Below, one piece after another: positions 1-10,123 of a stretch of 64,000 bases of DNA. The notes beneath the pieces were generated by a model. That model made no database searches and was not told where the DNA came from. It was given only the letters and a program-made list of their open reading frames with translations. The position numbers and the translations under genes are program-made. The stretch is taken from NCBI GenBank assembly GCA_028292505.1, contig JAQGMF010000010.1:248001-312000 (forward strand), read 5' to 3'. Numbering within the stretch: the stretch's first letter is position 1; every line of letters begins with the position of its first letter. The DNA comes from Rhodocyclales bacterium. Lineage in GTDB: Bacteria; Pseudomonadota; Gammaproteobacteria; Burkholderiales; Rhodocyclaceae.

Positions 1-1676
1 ACATCTCCAACCGTCGCGCCGGGCTGGCTGTCGATGTAGGTTTTGACTTGGGCCTGGTAGCTCGTGAGAGTGCTTTGCAGCGCTGCGCTGTTGAGGTTCT
101 GCACCCAGCCTTCGGTTGTGTTGACCGTCGCTCCCGTTGTGAGCTGCGCTTGCAAGGCGCTTGCGTCGAGCGGCACGCCTTGCTTGATGTTCATGCCAGC
201 GGTGTATTGGTATTGCTTGAAGCTGGCATCCATCGGCACCCAGGTGTCACCCGCAACGTGCTTGGCCCCCCGGCTGGGAACGTAGTCGATCCAGCCCTCG
301 ACCCAGACGTGTTCGAGTCTGACGTGGGTGATTTGTCCGCCACTGCTGAGCAGAACATTCGGGACACCCCCTTGCCCGAGCAGGCTTTGCACGGCAGCAG
401 GGTCGGTGACGCCGCCAACCCAGTTCTTGGCCTGGTCGATGGGCACCTGGATGGTGCCGTAGACGTAGCGGGCACTTATGCCACTGGCACGCAGCAGGGC
501 GATGAGCAGGCTGGCAGTGTCAAACGCGTTGCCGCGTCCATTCTTCAGGGTGAGGTCACTGCCCTGGATGCTGCCGTAGCTGGGGATGAATTCGATGTTG
601 TTGCGCACCCAGTTGTAGATCTTGACCGGGTCTTTGTTCAGCGCGGCTGCCTTGGCGAGGATGGCCGGGGTGAGTTGTACGTCTTCGGTTGAGGCGAGGT
701 CATCCGCCGTAGGGGTATTGGTGGGTACGGGCAGGCCGGGCAAGAGCATGGCGGCCGGGTGACGGCCGAAGCCACCGGCCAGGCGCGTAGGCAGGCCGGT
801 AGGAATGCCCAGGGCCGCGCTCTGTTTGCGGTAGTCGGCTTCCGTTTCGAGGGGCGCGCGGACCTTGTTGCTCGGGCTGCCCCAAGGCAGGTGCTTGGGG
901 TCTGAGGCGGTGTGGCCGGCGCTGGCCGGATATTGCTTAAAGAAGTCGGCCAGTGCAGCGGCGGCCGCTTGTTGGCTACTGGCGTCTGGTGCCTGTTCGA
1001 CCGCGCTGGCGAGCTGGCTGAATTGCTGGCTGCGCGCTTGCAGCGTGTTCATGGCAGCGTCATGCCGGGCGAGCACTTCGGTGAGGGTGGCGTCGCTTAG
1101 TTTGCGTTGCCGGAGATCGTCGCGGGTCTTGGCGAAGTCGGCGAGTTGTTGGGCCTGGGCCTGGCGTTGGGCGGTGAGTTCCTGGCGCAGTTCGCCAAGG
1201 GCTTCGCTGCGCGCTTTGCTGCCCAGTTGCAGGCCCTTGGGGAGGGCTGGCGTGACAGGATGCTGCTCGCCCTTGATCTCGACGCGCATGTCGGGGCCGA
1301 TGGCGGCAAGGCGTGAAGAATCGGTGTTGGGGTTGATGCCAGATGCATCCTGAGTGTTGGGTCGCTGCGCTCTGCTGGCGACCACCATGATCTCCGGGTG
1401 CAGGCGCTTGACGAGGCTCTCGATGTGTTGCAGGCGCTGTTGTGCCGGGTCTTGCAGCGTAGTGCGCGTGCTGGCGGGCTCGGTCGGCGCAGCGATGCCG
1501 AGGCGGCGTGCGAGGGCGGGATCGCGCTGCGCCTGCTTGCGCACTGCGGCCATGGCTTCGGCCTGCAGCTCGCCTGGTTCTTTGGCGAGCACGCTGAGCG
1601 GCTGCGTCACCCAGGCAAACTGGGCCAGGATGAGCACGCGGCTGATCAGGCGGGAGGTGCGGCGTAGTTGGTGCAT
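1..1676 (-). CDS. Giant exported protein with transglutaminase-like domain (partial, runs off left edge)
   Basis: The reading frame is open from an ATG at 1676 to the window edge (558 codons), so the C-terminus is missing. The N-terminus is a signal peptide (basic start, hydrophobic stretch, cleavage near residue 31). Residues about 35-250 are Ala/Gln-rich and helical. From about residue 345 a transglutaminase-like fold is recognisable: a VKIYNWVRNNIEF motif, then GRGNAFDTASLLIALLRASG, LEHVWVE and WVPMDASF. Aligned to the usual Cys-His-Asp triad, His456 and Asp483 are present but the Cys position is Ala384, so the domain is probably not a working transglutaminase or protease. The gene lies 132 bp downstream of another giant exported-protein gene on the same strand, probably co-transcribed. 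From memory of related genomes, such proteins can continue into long repeat (for example RHS) regions; that cannot be seen here. Confidence 0.8.
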   Translation of the reverse strand, partial: MHQLRRTSRLISRVLILAQFAWVTQPLSVLAKEPGELQAEAMAAVRKQAQRDPALARRLGIAAPTEPASTRTTLQDPAQQRLQHIESLVKRLHPEIMVVASRAQRPNTQDASGINPNTDSSRLAAIGPDMRVEIKGEQHPVTPALPKGLQLGSKARSEALGELRQELTAQRQAQAQQLADFAKTRDDLRQRKLSDATLTEVLARHDAAMNTLQARSQQFSQLASAVEQAPDASSQQAAAAALADFFKQYPASAGHTASDPKHLPWGSPSNKVRAPLETEADYRKQSAALGIPTGLPTRLAGGFGRHPAAMLLPGLPVPTNTPTADDLASTEDVQLTPAILAKAAALNKDPVKIYNWVRNNIEFIPSYGSIQGSDLTLKNGRGNAFDTASLLIALLRASGISARYVYGTIQVPIDQAKNWVGGVTDPAAVQSLLGQGGVPNVLLSSGGQITHVRLEHVWVEGWIDYVPSRGAKHVAGDTWVPMDASFKQYQYTAGMNIKQGVPLDASALQAQLTTGATVNTTEGWVQNLNSAALQSTLTSYQAQVKTYIDSQPGATVGD

Positions 1677-1749
1677 GGTTAAAACCCCGTGTGTGTTTTT
1701 GCTTATTTGCTGCTTGTTTGCTGCCGGTTTTCTGCTTGTCTGTCTTTAT

Positions 1750-1774
1750 GCGCCTGGCATTTATGGCCAGGCGC
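1750..1774. other. Perfect 9-bp stem hairpin between two giant-protein genes
   Basis: Arms 1750-1758 and 1766-1774 are perfect complements around a 7-nt loop. It lies between the stop of the upstream giant gene (1809) and the start of the next (1676). No clear run of T follows on the minus strand, so it is a poor intrinsic terminator. It may act as an attenuator or mRNA-stability element. The role is inferred. Confidence 0.5.
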
Positions 1775-1808
1775 TCTTGCATTCAGGTGCGATGTTTCGG
1801 CAAGGGAC

Positions 1809-4800
1809 TCAGGGTGTGAGCTTCATGACGGCATTGCTCAGTACCTGATCGACACCCTGCACCTTGGCAACGATTTCGACCTTGATCTGATCGCCCGATT
1901 TACCGGCTGAGGTCCACGTCCAGGTGCGGCTGTTGCTCTCGCCGGTGTTGAGAGTCACCGTTTCGCTGAAGCTGGTGCTGATCACCTTGTTCTGTGTGAG
2001 GTTGGTCAGGCGCAACGTGACGGGAAGGTCCATGCCCAGCCCGCCGCTGTTGGTCAGCTTGCGCGTGAGGCTGGCGCTCTTGCCAATCTTGACCGTGGCA
2101 GGCACGGTGAGCGCACCGGTGAGCTTGGGCGGCACAACGACGACCTTGAAGCTTTGCTTGTCGAGTTGCAGGGCGTGACCCATCCAGGTCGCGTTGAGGT
2201 TGAGCCAGAGCACATCACCGTCTTGTCCCGAGGCCTGCCAAGTTGCCGAGCGCAGGTTGGATTTCTTGCCCGCGATGGTGAGCGTCGTGTCGCACAGGCT
2301 CAGTTCGGTTGTGCCTGTGCGCTCCCGCGTGAGTAGCGTATTGACCGCAATGTTCTGGATCTGCGCCGCGCACATGTTGTTGACCGTACGGCTCAGGGAC
2401 ATCGTACTGCCCCAAGGGATCTCGCGTGCGCTGAAGCCGACCGTGCCAGTCACACAGGCAAGCGTCTGGCATAGCGGCGCGGACACCGACTCCACGCCCT
2501 GCGCAATGGCAAGCCGCGCTGCGCTCACGTTGATGCTGGTGATGCTGCTGATTTCGTCGGCAGCGCGCACCAGGCGATCAAGCGTATCGAGGTAGTTACT
2601 CTGGTCCAATAGAACGTTGGCCTGGGTGAGCAGATCGGTGGCTCGGTTGCGCGCGGCAATTTCGCTTGATGTCTTCGGCGCCAACGCCTTGACGATCGGC
2701 AGCACGTTCGTGTCGATACGCAGCGCGGCGGCCACATCGATCGGCAGCACGTAACTCGTGGCAGGCAATGCCGCCCCGACCTTGCCCGTCGCATCGACCG
2801 GCGCAAGGGTGACGTCGACTGGCAGGTCGAAGTGGCCCACTGTAGCTCCCGCTCGCAGACGCATGACAATGTCCTGACTCACTCCGGCAGCCAGCGTATT
2901 GGTCCAGGTCACGGCTGTGCGGCCGTCGGCGAGTGTCTGCGGCACACCCGTGATGAGCGGTTGCGCATCTTCGAGTTTGAAGCCGATTGGCAAGGTCGCT
3001 CGGACGCTGACACTGGTGGTGAGTACGCCGCTGTTCGTCAGATGAATCACCCCGCTCACCGGACGGCTGACACGCGACACACCTTGCACGGGCGTCACAA
3101 CATGGAGGCTGTGGTCCAGCAGATCGCGCAAGCTTGCACTCGTGCTGGCCGGTTGGGCGGCCAGCATGTCGACCAGGTCGAATGCGAACAGCATGGCTTG
3201 GCCTTGGCCGAACTTGTTGCTGGTGATCGCAGCCGATGGGCTCTGGTTGCCGGGCATGACATGGAAGCGTGCAAGGGCCGTGGCTGTAGTCAAGTCGACG
3301 CGATAGCCTTCGCCTTGAACATTCATGGCCCCGGTCGCTAGCGGATTGCCGGACACGAAATCGATCTGCGGGTTGCTTTGCGGCAGCTTGCCACGCTGCA
3401 GGATACCCAGTACCGGCGGCAGGAGTTGCGGACCTGCATTGCAAGCGTTGCGCAGCCCATCGGCGATCAATCCATCTCCCCGCTCCACGGCTTCGCGAAT
3501 TTCTTTGGCCAGCGTGGTGTCGAGTTTCTGTAAGCCGCCGTTGATCCAGTACGTGTTGTAGATACCGCAGTGGAAGCCAGTGGCAAACTCTTCGCGGGTC
3601 GTGACGATTTTGTGTGCTACCCCAAGCGTCGTGAGGTAGTCATCAAGCGCTTTGACACGTTTGCTTGTACAGGTGGCAAGGTCTGGATGAATCGAGGTGT
3701 CGGTGTGAGGGATGTCATCACGATCGTCGTGATCGTAACCATCATCCTCATTGCCACCTGTGCTCGAAGCTGGGCAGGACACGAGTGCAAGCACGCGCGA
3801 TTCACTCTGCAGTTTGGGTAGGACGTCCACCTTGACCTTGGGCGCGAGGAGCTTGAAGGTATCTTGGGCAAGTACCAGTTCTTTGCCCCCCACTTTGGCG
3901 ACCAGCAATACAACAAGATTCCTGTCGACGGGCGCGCTGGGGCTGAACCACGACTTCGCAGCCGCCACATTGCCCCCTGTCACGATGTCCGCACTCCCTG
4001 GGAGTTCTGCGACCACCGCCGACGCGGTTGCAGCGAGCGGATCAACGATGCGCAGGGTCAGGGGCAAACCAGTGAGCGCTGCGTTGCCCGCGTTGCTGAG
4101 GGTATAGGCGAAGCTCAGGGTGTCGCCCGCGTTGGCAGGCTTGGGCATGGCACTCACCGTGCCGGAGAGTCCAGCGCCATCTTGGGTGGTGTCATGCACG
4201 GCAAAGCGTGTGCTGGCGGCAGCTAGCGTCGCACCTTGGGCGTCCAGTACGGTAAGCGTGACGGTGTAGTTGCCCGCCAGCGCACCGGAGAAGCCAACAC
4301 CATATGACAACTCCTTGCTCACGCCACCCAGGAGCTGGGTAACCGGCTCGGTCGTTTGCCATTGCACTTGGCCGTTGGGGTTGAGCACGACCGTGCGCAA
4401 CGACAGGCCTTCGCGTACCGAATTGGCAACGAGGTTGGTCGCGCGATCCGTGATGTAGACCGTGTCACGCGGGTTGTAAATTGCCCGGTCGGTGCTGACG
4501 CGTGCGCTGATTTGCTGCGAGACAGCCGACGTGATATCGAACGGGATACTGGTCTGCGAAACCTGGTTGCCACTAGCATCGAAGAGGGTCGCAAGGACAG
4601 AATAGCCCGGCGCCAGCAAGCTGCTGCCCGTGTTCCAAACGGCATTGGTGCTACCCGTTGCGCCCGCTCCGATGCTGCCGGTGGCAAACGTGCCGAGGTT
4701 GCTCACCAGCTTGCCGTCAGGGGCAAATACCTGGAGTTGCACACTGGCGTTGGTAGGTAATCCAGCTCCGTTCACGACAGCCGCGTTGATCAACACCGGG

Positions 4801-7800
4801 CTGTTCGAACCATAGGCGGCTTTGTCCGTTGCAGACGTCAGATCGAGTTGCGCGGTGGCCTTGATCTTGGGAATGTCGATGGGCGAATCCACTAACGACC
4901 CATCGAAGCTGTTCTTGAAGGTGAGGAACGCCGAGCTTGCAGCGGGCCTTTGTTCATTCGGCAGGAGATTGGCGAGCGCGAGATCGAATTCGACATTGCG
5001 ACCAGCCGATGTGACCCCTGTCATGGACCATTTGTAGCTGGTACTGCCGTCGGCCAGTGGCGTTATCGCCGATGGTGGCGGGTTGAACGCGGTCGCCGCG
5101 GAGGTCGTCGGCGTTGTGACCGTGAGGTCGGTGTCGATGCCGCCGAGACGGTCGAGCATTACAGGCAACCAGATTGATACCCAGCTTGTCGCAGCAAGCT
5201 CAGTGGCCGCAATATTGGTATGCCATGCGCCACTGGCCTCTTGTTGTGTTAACAAAAGCTCAACGGCCTTACGCATCAGCGGGTCACTGGGTGAAGGATT
5301 CGTATAGTCGAGCGCGAAACCAACCTGGGCAGTTGCCATGGAGTCGCTGCCCTGTCCAAGATAGCGTCCCCAACCACCGTCGGCGTTGACGTTCGCACGA
5401 AGAAGATTCGCAATCTGCGTCATCTTGGTCGAGATCGTATTGGCGCGAGCCACGTCAGTCGTCAGATAGAAATTCCGTGCCTCGCCAAGCCCGACCAAAT
5501 GCTGCGCCAACTGGAAGACATCAGTACTGCCCGACGTATCGCTCGCCATGAGCCAGGTCGTCGCGCGGTCAATGGCAACTAGATACGAGGCCAGTGAAGG
5601 AGCGACAGCCACCGTCGTACTCTCAATGTCCTCCATAAGTCCATTGTTCCGCACGACTACAAAGCGGCCTCCTGGCAATTGATACAACTGACCAGTGACC
5701 CCGCCAGTCCAAACGCGCTCACCTTCCCAGTCTTCATTAAGTCGAAAGATGCCGTGATCACCGGCCACATACCATCCATCCGCACGGTGTATTACTGAAT
5801 TAGTCCTGCCATAGGCATATTCAAGGACTTTTTCAGAGGACTTATCCATATTGAATCGAAGGATATATCCCGAACCGGAATAGTTGGTGACATACAAGCG
5901 CCCGGCGTCATCCATCGCCATCCCTGCGGGCCCACTCAAAAGACCACCCGAAGCCCAAACTTCATTTACCCAATTGGCATCTATTCTAACAATCTGATTC
6001 GCCGCATAATAATTGCTAAACATATATTTGCCGTCAGCGCTGACGAGCAAAGCGTCGAAAGTCGTAACGTCATTTACTTTGGTTTGCGTCCCATCAGGAA
6101 GTAGCTTGTATAAACCGCTCGACGTTGCGACAACCATGCCGCCTTGAAACTCTGCCAGTCCACGCGGGCTATTCAGGCCAGACCACACTGTACCGATTCT
6201 ACCGTCACCGTTGAGTTGAACGACCGTGCCTGCGGTGAATGAAAGATACGTCCTGCCAGCAGAGTCATTTGCAAGCCCATAGCTTGCAGGCCCATATGTG
6301 CTAGACAATGCAATAGCATCTGGCTTTGCAGCGATCGAATAAGTCTTTACCTTCTCTGGAGCAACGGCAGACAACAACTTGTAGGTGTCGATGATGCTGC
6401 GCAAGTTCGTCCCGGTGAAAGCCTCATTGGAGCACCACCACAAGTCGCACCGCTCTGAGTACCATCGACCTCCAGCCTCCTGCGTGCCGACAGTCCAGTC
6501 GGCAGCGAGCTTCAGGCTCGACGCGATGAAGGTCTTGTCATGGTAAGAGCCGAGCGCCCACATCCCCAGCATCGTTAGATCGCGCGCATAGCCTCGGTAA
6601 TACCCTTCGTTGTAAGTTCCGTACTCAGTCTGATTGAGCGTGGTGTTATTCATAATCGTCGCGCGCGCCAACGAATCGAACGTACTGAGCTTTCGATTGG
6701 TTTCTCCGCCCACCAACGCCTGCGTCTGAATATGACATCCTTGGCAGCCGTTGTTGACGGTCCAGGTGCGTGCAGCACTGTCATTGAACGTTACCGATTT
6801 CTGGATAGCAGCTTTGATCAACGGCACCAGTGGGTCACTGATTGCACCGGTTGTCACATCTTGGCCGGTGACTGCAATTTTGGCATGAACGCTTTGGTTG
6901 CCTGTCGGCACCAGGCTGCGATCGACGGTGAAGGTCGCCGAACCGGCGTCACCCACATACAGCTTGTTGCTGGCCGAACCGGCCACGTCGATCGCGACCG
7001 CGCTGGCCGACACCTGATAATTGCCCGCTACGGTTGCAGGCCAGGTACCGAAATCAAGTTTTGCTAGCGCCGCAACGGGCAGCGCGGCACCTGTTGCGGT
7101 TGTCTCGTACACGACCGCACTCGTCGCGGCATCCTGTATGCGAATGCGATAGTCCTGCGCCACAAGCGTGGCGTTACCTGCGTTTTGCAGCGTTACGTTC
7201 AGATGTATCGTGCTACCTGTACCCGCGCGCGCGACCGGCGGCGTAACGATGACTGCGCCCGCAATCCGCTTGTCTTCGCTGATGACAAATAATGATCCTC
7301 GCTCTGCGATCGTGACGCCCAAGGGCACAGCACGGCTACGCGAGCCTGGCTCGACCAAGCGGACGATGTATTGGTACATGCCTGGCGCAAACTGGGCACT
7401 GTTCCACTTGGTATAGAGCGTCCGAGTCTCGCCAGCGGCCAAAGTGAAATTGCCAAGCACCGAGCCACTATCATCCAAGACGGCGCCTGTCGCGACATTG
7501 CTCCCTCTCTGATCCTGGACGAGCATCAGGCCGGACAGTTGCACTGGCACAGAATCGGTGTTCTGAACGACAACCGAACCGCTGATATCGATGCCTGCAA
7601 GAACATTGCCTTTGTCGAGTGCCAAGGCGCCGAACTGCAACTTGCCGCTCTGCTGAGCGACGAGCGTAAAGTCACGCTGTACGTCTGCAGCTTGATCAAG
7701 TTGCAGGGTCAGGAACTGCGAGGTGTAGCCCGCTGCGCTGACGCGCACATCAAAGCGGGTGCCTGCCAACCCGGCCAGCGCGTAGCTGCCGTCCGCTGCC

Positions 7801-9596
7801 GATTTGGCGAATTGCAAAGGTTGCGAACCAACGATTTCCACTTGAGCGCCGCTCACGGGTGTCCCGGCATCTGACAGCACATGGCCTTTGAGACTGCTTT
7901 GGGTCAGCGCGGCCTTAAGTTTGACCACGCCTGCGGATACATTGCTGCCTGCAACGAGCACGAACGTTTGCTGAACAGTGGTGTATCCGCTCTTGCTGTA
8001 AGAGACAGCATAAGCGCCTGGCGCCAGATCGCCTGTAAACACGCCTCCACCACTACTCGTCCACTGCACACTTGCCGCGCCCGACAGGCTGACGGTCACG
8101 CCATCCAGCGCCACATTGGAGCTGGCATCAACAATTTGACCAGAGAATTTGCCTGTCGTCGGCACGGGGCTGCCGGTGGTGTACAGAAGGGGCGAGAACA
8201 CCAGAGTCTGGCCTGCAACGACGGTCGCCGAACCCGATGCGGCCACATAACCGCTCAAGGTAGCAGCGACGTTGATGCTTCCTGGATTCAAGGCGCTGAA
8301 CTCAAAACGACCTGAGCTATCCGTCGTCGCTGTCTGTGCATTGCTACCCGAAATCGATATCGTGACACCAGCCAAGGGGCTACCTGTACTCTTGGATGTC
8401 ACGACACCTTTGAGAATGCCGGTTGTTGTGAGCGCCGTGAGCTTGAATGCACCCACGTCATATTTTTGGCCGATCGAAAGATTCAACAAGCTGCCGGACG
8501 CCTGATATCCGGCACGCGAAATGTTCAATTGATAAGCACCGGCAGCCAGGTTGCTGAAGTTGAATGCCCCCGATGCATCGCTTGGCACGACGACGGGTAT
8601 CGCGCCTGCCGTCGTCGATTGCAAGGACACCGAAGCGCCATCGAGCGGCTGTCCTGAACTCGCATCAATCACGCTGCCTAGCACTTGCCCGGTTGTCGCG
8701 GAGCCCGGGGTTACTGCCGGACGAACTGACAGGGCACGCAACGCAATAGCGGTCACGAACGGATCACTATCCCAGCTGCCGTCGGCCTTTTGGCGTGCCG
8801 TCAGAAAGGCTTGTGCTGCAGTTTTGTAAGCGGCATCGGAACTCACTGGAGCCAAGGCAAGCAAAGCCCAAGCAGAAGCTAAGGTATCGGACTGCCACCC
8901 GCCATCGACCCCCTGTGCGGAGCGTAAGTACTGGGAGAGCTTTTGTGCTCCGGTTATGCTGGCTGCATCGCTCCCGGTCTGCAAAGCGATGCTCGCGACG
9001 GAGGCTCCAATGACGCGCGTACTGCCAGCCAAGCTGAGCCCATTGGGAGACAAGGTGTCCACACCGTTGTCCCCGACGCGACCGGCGAGATAAGCTCGCG
9101 CGCGGCTCGCTTCAGAGCCATCGCCACGCCCTTGCTGAGCCAGTGCGTTGACCGCCCATGCCGTATCTACAACATGACTTTCGTAGCCGACAGCGCCGGC
9201 AAATCCACCATCCTGATTCTGGCGCTTCAGAAGCTCCGTGAGCAAAGGTGCAGCAGCTATATCCGCAGGGTCACGCGCCAGCAACTGCCGCGCGAGCGTT
9301 TCGGAATCAAGATCTCCGACAACATCCTGCGCAGTAGCAACGGCCTGGGTGAGTGCATCGGGAACAGTGGCCAGCAGGCGCAACGTTTGCGCCGCCTCGG
9401 AACGCTGCTGATGGAGATTGGCGATGGAATTGGCATTGCTCAACAGGCCCACTTCGGCAACTTTGGCGGTCAGCCAATCGACGCCCAGTTTGACGGTGGC
9501 CGACAATTGACCATTTGCCACAAAGGGCAGCAACGCCGCAAGACATACCACCACGACGGCCGCACGAACAACGCCGTTGCGCTTCTTTTGCACCAT
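1809..9596 (-). CDS. 2595-aa exported mosaic protein: toroid repeats, CarboxypepD-reg/macroglobulin-like domains, CxxCH motif, propeller-like insert
   Basis: The start was placed at the ATG at 9596 rather than further upstream because it gives a classic signal peptide (MVQKKRNGVVRAA then a hydrophobic core) behind a GGGTCGGG purine tract. Approximate order by residue: alpha/alpha-toroid (prenyltransferase/squalene-cyclase-type) repeats with DGGW/DGSW-like motifs 35-295; four carboxypeptidase-regulatory-like beta domains 300-645; CARDB-like Ig domains 650-900; a single CxxCH (C951, C954, H955); more toroid sequence 1000-1090; a propeller-like repeat block 1105-1330; toroid again 1395-1495; macroglobulin MG2-like domains 1580-1800; CARDB-like 1805-1935; an Asp-rich, possibly calcium-binding stretch near 1950; an amidotransferase-fold-like region 1965-2160; a DUF11-like domain from 2175; and a final Ig-like domain 2490-2595. 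Nothing identifies an enzyme. An extracellular or periplasmic structural or binding role is inferred. Domain names rest on motif recognition only. Confidence 0.75.
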   Translation of the reverse strand: MVQKKRNGVVRAAVVVVCLAALLPFVANGQLSATVKLGVDWLTAKVAEVGLLSNANSIANLHQQRSEAAQTLRLLATVPDALTQAVATAQDVVGDLDSETLARQLLARDPADIAAAPLLTELLKRQNQDGGFAGAVGYESHVVDTAWAVNALAQQGRGDGSEASRARAYLAGRVGDNGVDTLSPNGLSLAGSTRVIGASVASIALQTGSDAASITGAQKLSQYLRSAQGVDGGWQSDTLASAWALLALAPVSSDAAYKTAAQAFLTARQKADGSWDSDPFVTAIALRALSVRPAVTPGSATTGQVLGSVIDASSGQPLDGASVSLQSTTAGAIPVVVPSDASGAFNFSNLAAGAYQLNISRAGYQASGSLLNLSIGQKYDVGAFKLTALTTTGILKGVVTSKSTGSPLAGVTISISGSNAQTATTDSSGRFEFSALNPGSINVAATLSGYVAASGSATVVAGQTLVFSPLLYTTGSPVPTTGKFSGQIVDASSNVALDGVTVSLSGAASVQWTSSGGGVFTGDLAPGAYAVSYSKSGYTTVQQTFVLVAGSNVSAGVVKLKAALTQSSLKGHVLSDAGTPVSGAQVEIVGSQPLQFAKSAADGSYALAGLAGTRFDVRVSAAGYTSQFLTLQLDQAADVQRDFTLVAQQSGKLQFGALALDKGNVLAGIDISGSVVVQNTDSVPVQLSGLMLVQDQRGSNVATGAVLDDSGSVLGNFTLAAGETRTLYTKWNSAQFAPGMYQYIVRLVEPGSRSRAVPLGVTIAERGSLFVISEDKRIAGAVIVTPPVARAGTGSTIHLNVTLQNAGNATLVAQDYRIRIQDAATSAVVYETTATGAALPVAALAKLDFGTWPATVAGNYQVSASAVAIDVAGSASNKLYVGDAGSATFTVDRSLVPTGNQSVHAKIAVTGQDVTTGAISDPLVPLIKAAIQKSVTFNDSAARTWTVNNGCQGCHIQTQALVGGETNRKLSTFDSLARATIMNNTTLNQTEYGTYNEGYYRGYARDLTMLGMWALGSYHDKTFIASSLKLAADWTVGTQEAGGRWYSERCDLWWCSNEAFTGTNLRSIIDTYKLLSAVAPEKVKTYSIAAKPDAIALSSTYGPASYGLANDSAGRTYLSFTAGTVVQLNGDGRIGTVWSGLNSPRGLAEFQGGMVVATSSGLYKLLPDGTQTKVNDVTTFDALLVSADGKYMFSNYYAANQIVRIDANWVNEVWASGGLLSGPAGMAMDDAGRLYVTNYSGSGYILRFNMDKSSEKVLEYAYGRTNSVIHRADGWYVAGDHGIFRLNEDWEGERVWTGGVTGQLYQLPGGRFVVVRNNGLMEDIESTTVAVAPSLASYLVAIDRATTWLMASDTSGSTDVFQLAQHLVGLGEARNFYLTTDVARANTISTKMTQIANLLRANVNADGGWGRYLGQGSDSMATAQVGFALDYTNPSPSDPLMRKAVELLLTQQEASGAWHTNIAATELAATSWVSIWLPVMLDRLGGIDTDLTVTTPTTSAATAFNPPPSAITPLADGSTSYKWSMTGVTSAGRNVEFDLALANLLPNEQRPAASSAFLTFKNSFDGSLVDSPIDIPKIKATAQLDLTSATDKAAYGSNSPVLINAAVVNGAGLPTNASVQLQVFAPDGKLVSNLGTFATGSIGAGATGSTNAVWNTGSSLLAPGYSVLATLFDASGNQVSQTSIPFDITSAVSQQISARVSTDRAIYNPRDTVYITDRATNLVANSVREGLSLRTVVLNPNGQVQWQTTEPVTQLLGGVSKELSYGVGFSGALAGNYTVTLTVLDAQGATLAAASTRFAVHDTTQDGAGLSGTVSAMPKPANAGDTLSFAYTLSNAGNAALTGLPLTLRIVDPLAATASAVVAELPGSADIVTGGNVAAAKSWFSPSAPVDRNLVVLLVAKVGGKELVLAQDTFKLLAPKVKVDVLPKLQSESRVLALVSCPASSTGGNEDDGYDHDDRDDIPHTDTSIHPDLATCTSKRVKALDDYLTTLGVAHKIVTTREEFATGFHCGIYNTYWINGGLQKLDTTLAKEIREAVERGDGLIADGLRNACNAGPQLLPPVLGILQRGKLPQSNPQIDFVSGNPLATGAMNVQGEGYRVDLTTATALARFHVMPGNQSPSAAITSNKFGQGQAMLFAFDLVDMLAAQPASTSASLRDLLDHSLHVVTPVQGVSRVSRPVSGVIHLTNSGVLTTSVSVRATLPIGFKLEDAQPLITGVPQTLADGRTAVTWTNTLAAGVSQDIVMRLRAGATVGHFDLPVDVTLAPVDATGKVGAALPATSYVLPIDVAAALRIDTNVLPIVKALAPKTSSEIAARNRATDLLTQANVLLDQSNYLDTLDRLVRAADEISSITSINVSAARLAIAQGVESVSAPLCQTLACVTGTVGFSAREIPWGSTMSLSRTVNNMCAAQIQNIAVNTLLTRERTGTTELSLCDTTLTIAGKKSNLRSATWQASGQDGDVLWLNLNATWMGHALQLDKQSFKVVVVPPKLTGALTVPATVKIGKSASLTRKLTNSGGLGMDLPVTLRLTNLTQNKVISTSFSETVTLNTGESNSRTWTWTSAGKSGDQIKVEIVAKVQGVDQVLSNAVMKLTP

Positions 9597-10123
9597 GACC
9601 CGACCCCGAAATATTTTTTTGATTGCGCAAATTTTTGCGCACCCAGCACTGAACCGATTTAGCAGCGAGAGCCAATAGCTGCCGCGCAAAGCCGCCTAGG
9701 AACCAAGGCACAAACGCGAACAATTCCCCCAAAGCACTTCCACTTATAACGTCGTCATATGCATGTTGCGACAGGCAAGATTAGACGAAAGCGGATATTC
9801 AAGTCAAACCATTCTCGCTGAAGATATGCCAAATAATTCCTATCTTTCGACGCCCATATTCGAGATTGGCGTTTATGTTGTTTTTGACGATTTTTTGTAG
9901 ACATCTGGCATTTTTATTTTGAAGACTGTCCTTCCTCGCAAACTTCTCAGCGCTCCCAAACTGTGACGAATGCCCGAAAACCGGTAACACTGGCAACAAT
10001 AGCGCGAACTCCTTCTGTAAGCTCTCGGGTTAAAACAGGGAATTACTTTGGAGTTACTTGCCGCAGAAATTTGCTTTTGTCATACGGAAGCCGTTCAACC
10101 CATTGAACAACCAGATATCAAAT
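9597..10123. other. AT-rich divergent intergenic region
   Basis: This 527 bp gap separates the minus-strand giant gene from the plus-strand secretion operon. Positions 9780-10060 are clearly richer in A/T than the flanking genes. Divergent promoters for both operons must lie here, but no promoter pair stands out enough to call. A 66-codon minus-strand frame at 9799-9999 shows no protein-like features. Confidence 0.6.

Noticed and set aside
1060-1782. 240-codon minus-strand frame
   Set aside because: It is in another frame of the transglutaminase-like gene, which has a signal peptide and recognisable domain; the alternative is Arg/Pro/His-rich noise.
9799-9999. 66-codon minus-strand frame in the AT-rich gap
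   Set aside because: No ribosome site, no family and no hydrophobic or structural pattern; likely chance.
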